A stretch of DNA of 11,380 nt from Paracoccaceae bacterium (GTDB lineage Bacteria > Pseudomonadota > Alphaproteobacteria > Rhodobacterales > Rhodobacteraceae). The stretch is taken from contig SBFT01000066.1 of assembly GCA_006227805.1 (NCBI GenBank), positions 1 through 11,380 of the forward strand. Reading direction: 5' to 3'. The translations under genes were made by a program, and so were the position numbers. Each line of letters begins with the position of its first letter. The stretch's first letter is position 1. This document shows positions 6,575 to 11,380 of this stretch, piece by piece. The notes under the pieces were generated by a model. It was not told where the DNA came from. It worked only from the letters and a program-made list of their open reading frames with translations, and did not search any database.

Positions 6575-6714
6575 CCTGTTGATTCCTGTCGGTTGGTCCT
6601 AATTCTTTCGCAGGTGCAGCGCAACTTAAATACCCGTCAGCGCGCGGATCGGATCGAAAATTTCGTGACGACATTCCGGATGCGGACCGGAATGTCCCGT
6701 CGTAGAAGGGGCGC
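6575..6714. promoter_or_regulatory. Divergent promoter region between mcd and the TSUP permease gene
   Basis: This 140-base region must hold promoters for both flanking genes. An AT-rich patch ACTTAAATAC at 6624-6633 is the best -10 candidate in either direction, but no convincing -35 partner is visible. A short palindrome CGAAA-A-TTTCG lies at 6655-6665, and a perfect 10-base inverted repeat follows at 6670-6696. GAAGGGG (6705-6711) just before the ATG at 6715 is the likely ribosome binding site of the permease. Promoter positions are not assigned with confidence. Confidence 0.5.
6670..6696. repeat. Perfect 10-base inverted repeat (candidate operator or leader hairpin)
   Basis: GACATTCCGG (6670-6679) and CCGGAATGTC (6687-6696) are exact reverse complements separated by seven bases (ATGCGGA). 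The right arm ends 18 bases before the TSUP start codon, directly ahead of the ribosome binding site. The dyad is too long to be readily due to chance in 140 bases. It lacks a T-run, so a terminator is unlikely. It could bind a dimeric repressor or form an mRNA hairpin; the sequence alone does not tell which. Confidence 0.7.
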
Positions 6715-7485
6715 ATGGACGCGATCCTTGCCCTTCCCGGCCCTCAGGACCTGGCTCTTGCCTTTGCTGTCGCCGCTTTGGCGGGCGTGATCAAGGGCCT
6801 TGTGGGCTTTGCCATGCCGATGGTGCTGATCTCGGGCCTGAGCCTGATCCTGCCGCCCGAGATCGCCCTGGCGGGCCTGATCCTGCCGACGCTGGTGACG
6901 AACGCGATGCAGGCGCTGGCGCAGGGCTGGCGCGCGGCGGCCTGGTCGATCCGCCAGTTCCGGGTCTTCCTGATCGTGGGCGGGCTGGTGCTGGTGAGCA
7001 GCGCCCAGCTGGTCGGCGTGGTGCCGCAGCCGGTCCTGCTGCTGGGGATCGGTCTGCCGGTCACGCTGTTTGCGGTCCTGCTGCTGGCGGGGGTGCGGTT
7101 CCGCGTCTCGCGGCAGTCGCCCCGGGTCGATGCGGGGGTCGCCGCCGTCGCCGGCTTCATCGGCGGGTTTTCCGGCATCTGGGGTCCGCCGACGGTGGCC
7201 TACCTGACCGCGCTCGATACGCCCAAGGCCGATGCGCTGCGGGTGCAGGGGGTGATCTACGGGCTGGGCGCGGTGGCGCTGGCGGGGGCGCATCTGGGCT
7301 CGGGCGTGCTGAACGCGCAGACGGCGCCCTTTTCGGCCAGCCTGGTCTTGCCCGCCATCCTGGGGATGTGGATCGGGGGCTGGATGCAGCGCTGGGTCGA
7401 TCAGGCGCTGTTCCGCAGGCTGACGCTGATCGTGCTGGTGGTGGCGGGGCTGAACCTGGTGCGGCGCGGGCTGATGGGGATGTAG
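6715..7485 (+). CDS. TauE/SafE (TSUP) family membrane permease
   Basis: This 256-residue, very hydrophobic protein belongs to the TSUP family (formerly DUF81), inner-membrane permeases linked to export or uptake of sulfite, sulfoacetate, sulfolactate and other organic anions. The family's internal duplication is visible. The first half has AGVIKGLVGFAMPMVL near residues 23-38, and the second half has AAVAGFIGGFSGIWGPPTVA beginning at 143. About eight membrane helices are expected. GAAGGGG before the ATG at 6715 supports the start. There is no neighbouring taurine or sulfite gene, so substrate cannot be named. Divergence from mcd raises the possibility that it moves an organic acid, but that is inference only. 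The stop lies shortly before a terminator shared with pckA. Confidence 0.88.
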   Translation: MDAILALPGPQDLALAFAVAALAGVIKGLVGFAMPMVLISGLSLILPPEIALAGLILPTLVTNAMQALAQGWRAAAWSIRQFRVFLIVGGLVLVSSAQLVGVVPQPVLLLGIGLPVTLFAVLLLAGVRFRVSRQSPRVDAGVAAVAGFIGGFSGIWGPPTVAYLTALDTPKADALRVQGVIYGLGAVALAGAHLGSGVLNAQTAPFSASLVLPAILGMWIGGWMQRWVDQALFRRLTLIVLVVAGLNLVRRGLMGM

Positions 7486-7495
7486 GGCGCGCCAC

Positions 7496-7528
7496 AAAAA
7501 AAGCCCCGCGCCTTGGGCACGGGGCTTT
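7496..7528 (-). terminator. Rho-independent terminator of pckA (weak in the + direction)
   Basis: AAAGCCCCG (7500-7508) and CGGGGCTTT (7520-7528) form a 9-base perfect stem. After one C/A mismatch, GCC and GGC extend it around a three-base TTG loop. Read on the - strand, the stem ends in seven T residues (complement of the A-run 7496-7502), ideal for pckA, whose stop is 23 bases away. Read on the + strand after the TSUP gene, the stem is followed by only TTT then CGG, so termination there should be weaker. Confidence 0.9.
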
Positions 7529-7550
7529 CGGAGGTCATTGCCAAAGCGGA

Positions 7551-9149
7551 TCAGCCGATGGCGGCGGCGCGCACGTCGTCGTCGATATGGGGCAGATATT
7601 GCGCGAAGTTGTCCGCGAACATCTGCACCAGCTTCGCCGCCTGGCGGTCATAGGCCGCCTTGTCGTCCCAGGTGCGGCGCGGGTCCAGCAGCAGCTCGGG
7701 CACGCCGGGGACGGATTTCGGCACTTCGAAGCCGAAATTGGCGTCCTTGCGGTATTCGGCATGGGCCAGCGTGCCGTCGAGCGCCGCGGTCAGCAGGGTG
7801 CGGGTGGCCTTGATCGGCATCCGATTGCCAACGCCATAGGCACCGCCGGTCCAGCCGGTATTGACCAGCCAGCAGGTGGCGCCGTGCTGGGCGATCTTCT
7901 CGCGCAGGAGGTTGCCGTAGACCTCGGGGCGGCGCGGCATGAAGGGCGCGCCGAAACAGGTGCTGAAGGTGGGCTGCGGTTCGGTCACGCCGCGTTCGGT
8001 CCCCGCCACCTTGGCGGTGAAGCCCGACAGGAAGTGATACATCGCCTGCGCCGGCGTCAGCCGCGCGATCGGCGGCAGCACGCCGAAGGCGTCGCAGGTC
8101 AGCATGATGATGTTCTTGGGATGCCCGCCGAGTGCGGTCGCGGACGCATTCGAGATGTAGTCGAGCGGGTAGGCGCAGCGCATGTTCGCGGTCAGGCTGT
8201 CATCCTCGAAATCCAGCTCGAACGTCTCGGGGTCGAAGATCATGTTCTCGATGATCGTGCCGAACCGGGTGGTTGTGGCGTAGATCTCGGGCTCGGCTTC
8301 CTCGCTCAGCGAGATGGTCTTGGCATAGCAGCCGCCTTCGAAGTTGAAGGTGCCGCGGTCGGACCAGCCGTGTTCGTCGTCGCCGATCAGCACGCGTTCG
8401 GGATCAGCCGAGAGCGTGGTCTTGCCGGTGCCCGACAGGCCGAAGAAGACGGCGGTGTCCACCGGGTTGCCCGGCGCGTGGTTGGCCGAGCAGTGCATCG
8501 GCATGATGCCCTTCTCGGGCAAGAGGTAGTTCAACAGCGTGAAGACGGACTTCTTGTTTTCGCCCGCGTATTCGGTGCCTCCGATCAGGATCAGCTTGCG
8601 GTCGAAGTTCATCGCGATCACGGTTTCGGACCGGCAATCGTGGCGCTTGGGGTCGGCCTGGAAGCTGGGGCAGTTGATGACGGTGAAATCGGCCGTGAAG
8701 TCGTTCAGCTCGGACCGGTCGGGACGGCGCAGGAGGTGGCGGATGAAGAGGCCGTGCCAGGCCAGTTCGGTCACCATGCGCACGTTGATCGAATGCGCGG
8801 GATCCGCACCGCCCACGAGGTCCTGCACAAAATAGTCGCGGCCCTTCATGTGGGCCAGCATGTCGGCATAGAGCGCGTCGAAGCCTTCCGGCGACATCGC
8901 GGCGTTGTTCTCCCACCAGATGCTGTCGGCGACGCTGTCGGTCCGGACGACGTGCTTGTCCTTGGGGGACCGGCCCGTGAACTTGCCCGTGGTCACCAGA
9001 AAGGCGCCGCCACGCCCCAGCGTGCCTTCGCCGCGCTTGATCGCGATCTCGACGAGCGCCGGCTCCATCAGGTTGTAATGGACCTGTCCCAGCCCCTCGA
9101 TCCCCTGGTCTTCCAGGCGGAACTTCGGATTTACCCGTCCGATGGTCAT
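7551..9149 (-). CDS. pckA: Phosphoenolpyruvate carboxykinase (ATP)
   Basis: PckA converts oxaloacetate and ATP to phosphoenolpyruvate, CO2 and ADP, the first committed step of gluconeogenesis from organic acids and acetyl-CoA, in the cytoplasm. The 532-residue length is typical of the ATP-dependent class. The N-terminal domain holds the substrate-binding motif TGRSPKDK. IGGTEYAGE and MPMHCSANHAPG precede the nucleotide loop GLSGTGKTT at 237-245 (K243, T244). The kinase-2 motif GDDEHGW is at 256-262, with D257 and D258 for metal binding. The start MTIGRVNPKF is set by the family N-terminus and by GAGGAG ten bases upstream. The frame is open to 9479, but that extension has no family resemblance. 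The gene is divergent from chvI, an arrangement also known in rhizobia, and ends at a strong terminator. Confidence 0.97.
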   Translation of the reverse strand: MTIGRVNPKFRLEDQGIEGLGQVHYNLMEPALVEIAIKRGEGTLGRGGAFLVTTGKFTGRSPKDKHVVRTDSVADSIWWENNAAMSPEGFDALYADMLAHMKGRDYFVQDLVGGADPAHSINVRMVTELAWHGLFIRHLLRRPDRSELNDFTADFTVINCPSFQADPKRHDCRSETVIAMNFDRKLILIGGTEYAGENKKSVFTLLNYLLPEKGIMPMHCSANHAPGNPVDTAVFFGLSGTGKTTLSADPERVLIGDDEHGWSDRGTFNFEGGCYAKTISLSEEAEPEIYATTTRFGTIIENMIFDPETFELDFEDDSLTANMRCAYPLDYISNASATALGGHPKNIIMLTCDAFGVLPPIARLTPAQAMYHFLSGFTAKVAGTERGVTEPQPTFSTCFGAPFMPRRPEVYGNLLREKIAQHGATCWLVNTGWTGGAYGVGNRMPIKATRTLLTAALDGTLAHAEYRKDANFGFEVPKSVPGVPELLLDPRRTWDDKAAYDRQAAKLVQMFADNFAQYLPHIDDDVRAAAIG

Positions 9150-9159
9150 GTCTGCCGAT

Positions 9160-9165
9160 CTCCTC
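9160..9165 (-). promoter_or_regulatory. Ribosome binding site of pckA
   Basis: On the - strand GAGGAG lies ten bases before the ATG whose first base is 9149. It supports the 532-residue product over longer open-frame versions reaching 9479. Confidence 0.7.
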
Positions 9166-9279
9166 AAAGGCCGCGTCCTGTCTGCGGCTGGTCTGACAAC
9201 GTCCCGAGCACCTGTCCGCAGGGTTGTCGCGGCGCTCTTAACACGAGGGTTTAGCAGGTGAACAGGTCGGTTTGGCGCA

Positions 9280-9308
9280 GTTAGCGCCATCACCCCGCGG
9301 GTTAGCGC
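9280..9308 (+). repeat. Pair of GTTAGCGC direct repeats, 21-base period
   Basis: GTTAGCGC occurs at 9280-9287 and again at 9301-9308. The 21-base offset equals two helical turns, which would put both copies on the same DNA face, as expected for sites of a dimeric regulator such as an OmpR-family protein. The neighbouring gene encodes such a protein, so autoregulation by ChvI is a reasonable hypothesis. I do not have a verified binding consensus to compare with. Confidence 0.5.
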
Positions 9309-9484
9309 AACCATGGCAAATCGGGTTTCCGAAGATGGCGAAATTGAGGGTTCGGAAAGGATTTTGTGGCGCAATAGCAACCGTTCCGCGCCGCATTTCG
9401 CAGTTAAGGATTGATTCGGAACGGCAAAAAAGCGATGAATGATGAAAAAAGCAGGTCGAAAAGAGCAGCATAAGGGCAAACCCC

Positions 9485-10186
9485 ATGTCTAGAATCGCAC
9501 TTGTCGACGACGACAGGAATATCCTGACGTCGGTCTCGATGACTCTCGAAGCCGAAGGTTTCGAGGTGGAAACCTACAATGACGGCCAGGCCGCACTGGA
9601 CGCGTTCAACAAGAAACTGCCCGACATGGCCGTCTTGGACATCAAGATGCCGCGCATGGACGGCATGGACCTGTTGCAGCGCCTGCGCCAGAAGACCACC
9701 ATGCCGGTGATCTTCCTGACCTCGAAGGACGACGAGATCGACGAGGTTCTGGGCCTGCGCATGGGCGCCGACGATTATGTCAAGAAACCCTTCTCGCAGC
9801 GCCTGCTGGTCGAGCGCATCCGCGCGCTGCTGCGCCGCCAGGACGCGGTGAACGGCGACATCGTGGGCGACACGCCGGAAACCAAGGTGCTGGAACGCGG
9901 CCATCTGCGGATGGACCCCCTGCGTCACGCCGTGACCTGGAAGGGCCAGGATGTGTCGCTGACCGTGACCGAATTCCTGCTGCTGCAGGCGCTGGCCCAG
10001 CGGCCCGGCTTCGTCAAAAGCCGCGACCAGCTGATGGATGTCGCCTACGACGACCAGGTCTATGTCGACGATCGCACGATCGACAGTCACATCAAGCGCC
10101 TGCGCAAGAAGATGCGCAGCGTCGACGACGACTTCTCGGCGATTGAGACGCTCTACGGGATCGGCTACAGGTACAACGAAGAATAA
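9485..10186 (+). CDS. chvI: Response regulator ChvI, OmpR family
   Basis: ChvI is the DNA-binding partner of the ChvG sensor kinase, a conserved alphaproteobacterial system tied to acid pH, envelope stress and host association in rhizobia, Agrobacterium and (as BvrR) Brucella. The 233-residue protein has a receiver domain (1-120) with acidic pocket D8-D10, phospho-acceptor D52 in VLDIKMP, T79 and K101 in YVKKPF. The winged-helix domain (about 135-232) has SLTVTEFLLLQALAQRPGF, the recognition region DDRTIDSHIKRLRKKM and the closing ETLYGIGYRY. AAGGG eight bases before the ATG supports the start. It is divergent from pckA and eight bases ahead of chvG, matching the known pckA/chvI/chvG locus. 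Other OmpR-type regulators are unlikely given that context. Confidence 0.93.
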   Translation: MSRIALVDDDRNILTSVSMTLEAEGFEVETYNDGQAALDAFNKKLPDMAVLDIKMPRMDGMDLLQRLRQKTTMPVIFLTSKDDEIDEVLGLRMGADDYVKKPFSQRLLVERIRALLRRQDAVNGDIVGDTPETKVLERGHLRMDPLRHAVTWKGQDVSLTVTEFLLLQALAQRPGFVKSRDQLMDVAYDDQVYVDDRTIDSHIKRLRKKMRSVDDDFSAIETLYGIGYRYNEE

Positions 10187-10194
10187 GGCCCCGA

Positions 10195-11380
10195 ATGGCC
10201 AGACCTGAAAGGACGTTTGTGCGCGACACAAACCCACCCGTCTCGGATCAGCGCGGCGACGTCGTTCTCGGCGATGACTGGGTCGTGCCCGACGCCCACG
10301 TGGAACAGGATGTGCAGGACCGCCGCGCCAGCCGCGGTCGCCTGCTGTCCTGGAATTCCTCGCCGCTCACGCGCAAGATCGTCACGTTCAACCTGATCGC
10401 GCTGAACATCCTGGCCGCCGGCATCCTGTGGCTGAGCGGATCGCGCGACAGCTACACCACCCAGCGGATGGGCGCGCTGGTATCGGACGCGGCACTGGTC
10501 GCGGGCGTGATCGAGGCGGGCCTGCCCGCGGGCGCGCCGGTCAGCCTGGCCACCGGCGACGGCATCGACGCCGCCGCCACCGTCTCGGCGCTGCGGCTGC
10601 GCGCCGGGACCGAGGTCTTCGTCTTCGACGCCGCCGGAACGCTGATCGTCGACCGGCAGGGCGCGGGCTTCGGCGCCATGATCGACGCCGCCATCAGCCA
10701 GCCGCCGGGGCCCACCCTGATCACCGACGGATTGGCGGGATTGTGGTCTTCGGTTGCGGGCCTGGTCCGGCCGGACGCCCCTCCGCCGCCTGCTCTGGCC
10801 GACCAGATCGCCGCGCTGGTCGCGCCGACCGTGGGCAACGGCGCGCAGCTGCGCACCGATCTCGAGACCGCGGCCGGCAGGGTCTTTGCGGCGACCAGCC
10901 CGATCCTTCAGAACGGCGCCGTCGTGGGCGTCGTCGCCGCGGCCAGCGCCGGCGGCGAGATCGACCTCATGCTGCGCGCCGAGCGCGAGCGGATGCTGCA
11001 GATGTTCCTGATCGCCACGATGGTGTCGATCGGCCTGTCGCTGGTGCTGGCCTCGACCATCGTGAATCCGCTCGCCGACCTGGCCGAGGCCGTCGAACTG
11101 GGCCGCGACCGCGACACCGGCCGCAAGCGTCCCAGCCGCATCCGCATTCCCGACCTGACCGCGCGCCCCGACGAGATCGGCCGCCTGTCGGGGGCGCTGC
11201 GGGGCATGGTCTCGGCGCTCTACAACAGGATCGAATCGAACGAACAATTCGCCGCCGACGTCGCGCACGAGATCAAGAACCCGCTCGCGTCCCTGCGCAG
11301 CGCCGTCGGCACACTGCGCATGGTCAAGCGCGAGGATCAGCGCGAAAGGCTGCTGGACGTGATCGAGCATGACGTGCGCC
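10195..11380 (+). CDS. chvG: Sensor histidine kinase ChvG, 3' end outside window
   Basis: ChvG is the inner-membrane kinase that phosphorylates ChvI. The frame is open from ATG 10195 to the window edge, giving 395 codons of a protein usually near 550-600. A cytoplasmic N-terminal tail (1-61) is rich in charged residues. Membrane helix 1 (about 62-83) contains NLIALNILAAGILWL, followed by a periplasmic sensor region (about 84-265) and membrane helix 2 (about 268-291, MFLIATMVSIGLSLVLAS). A HAMP linker follows (about 291-345, with the DEIGRLSGAL motif). The phosphorylated histidine is H358 in ADVAHEIKNPLASLRS. The ATP-binding domain is cut off. An alternative GTG start at 10219 has AAAGGA five bases before it and would shorten the tail by eight residues. 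The gene starts eight bases after chvI, so the two form an operon. Confidence 0.92.
   Translation, partial: MARPERTFVRDTNPPVSDQRGDVVLGDDWVVPDAHVEQDVQDRRASRGRLLSWNSSPLTRKIVTFNLIALNILAAGILWLSGSRDSYTTQRMGALVSDAALVAGVIEAGLPAGAPVSLATGDGIDAAATVSALRLRAGTEVFVFDAAGTLIVDRQGAGFGAMIDAAISQPPGPTLITDGLAGLWSSVAGLVRPDAPPPPALADQIAALVAPTVGNGAQLRTDLETAAGRVFAATSPILQNGAVVGVVAAASAGGEIDLMLRAERERMLQMFLIATMVSIGLSLVLASTIVNPLADLAEAVELGRDRDTGRKRPSRIRIPDLTARPDEIGRLSGALRGMVSALYNRIESNEQFAADVAHEIKNPLASLRSAVGTLRMVKREDQRERLLDVIEHDVR

Larger units (their letters stand above)
9150..9484. promoter_or_regulatory. Divergent pckA / chvI regulatory region
   Basis: This 335-base non-coding stretch is the largest gene-free region in the window and is clearly richer in A and T near chvI (9410-9480). 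It contains two GTTAGCGC copies at 9280-9287 and 9301-9308. Each copy is embedded in a small dyad: GGCGC-AGTTA-GCGCC at 9274-9288 and GGTT-AGCGC-AACC at 9300-9312. A related element, TGGCGCAATAGC, begins near 9367. In the likely pckA leader, CTGCGG/CCGCAG (9182-9187, 9216-9221) and GACAAC/GTTGTC (9195-9200, 9223-9228) form interleaved inverted repeats. A possible chvI -35 is TTGATT near 9412, with no good -10. AAGGG at 9472-9476 is the chvI ribosome binding site. No credible small gene was found here. Confidence 0.6.

Noticed and set aside
5003..6790. A 595-residue open frame on the + strand opposite mcd
   Set aside because: Composition is the typical GC-rich mirror of a real gene, with no family motif. 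It overlaps mcd entirely and runs into the TSUP gene.
7368..9254. A 628-residue open frame on the + strand opposite pckA
   Set aside because: It is a shadow of pckA in GC-rich DNA, with low-complexity Gly/Ala/His/Val content and no recognisable domain.
7551..9479. A 642-residue open frame extending pckA by 110 residues upstream
   Set aside because: The added residues do not resemble PckA, the family length is met from 9149, and GAGGAG marks that start.
9238..9486. A possible 82-residue, cysteine-containing small protein on the - strand in the pckA/chvI gap
   Set aside because: No ribosome binding site, no recognisable family, and it covers the chvI start and promoter region. The hydrophobic start reflects the A-rich leader read in reverse.
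10165..11370. A 401-residue open frame on the - strand opposite chvG
   Set aside because: The + strand frame encodes a full kinase layout with membrane helices, HAMP and H-box; the reverse frame is Arg/Gly/Asp-rich noise.
1..11380. Search for a novel defence, mobile or biosynthetic system, CRISPR arrays, tRNA genes or insertion sequences
   Set aside because: All coding space is taken by recognised housekeeping, metabolic, transport and regulatory families. No periodic repeats, tRNA-like folds or transposase motifs were seen.

Overview
The window is GC-rich (about two thirds G+C by eye), gene-dense, chromosomal DNA from an alphaproteobacterium. Gene content and order point to Rhodobacterales, probably Paracoccus or a near relative. 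The supports are the acpS-lepB-rnc-era-recO order, a DUF1491 gene, a methylsuccinyl-CoA dehydrogenase (ethylmalonyl-CoA pathway) and the pckA / chvI-chvG arrangement. Genus is an inference. I see no mobile element, CRISPR array, tRNA, rRNA or phage gene.

Left block (1-4861, all + strand): the 3' part of acpS (holo-ACP synthase), lepB (signal peptidase I), rnc (RNase III), an EamA/DMT-type permease, era (ribosome-assembly GTPase), a DUF1491 protein and recO (recombination mediator). Four neighbouring genes are joined by 4-base stop/start overlaps (lepB/rnc, rnc/permease, era/DUF1491), so much of the block looks translationally coupled. The permease is the unexpected member between rnc and era. 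A 130-base gap before recO holds a long imperfect hairpin followed by an AT-richer tail that resembles a repeat seen between genes in Rhodobacterales.

Middle block (4877-7485): mcd, a 565-residue methylsuccinyl-CoA dehydrogenase, runs on the - strand and converges on recO with only 15 bases between the stops. It is divergent from a TauE/SafE (TSUP) permease on the + strand. The shared 140-base region contains a perfect 10-base inverted repeat just upstream of the permease start.

Right block (7496-11380): pckA (ATP-dependent PEP carboxykinase, - strand) ends at a strong terminator that it faces from the right. It is divergent from chvI-chvG, a response regulator and its membrane sensor kinase; chvG is cut by the window edge. 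The 335-base pckA/chvI region contains two GTTAGCGC copies exactly 21 bases apart plus several short dyads, which make it a good candidate regulatory region.

Functionally, mcd (acetyl-CoA assimilation without isocitrate lyase) and pckA (oxaloacetate to PEP) both serve growth on C2 and organic acids. ChvG/ChvI are known in related bacteria to respond to acid or envelope stress and to sit next to pckA. All the protein families are known. The points worth a second look are regulatory DNA and local gene order; I found no convincing undescribed multi-gene system.
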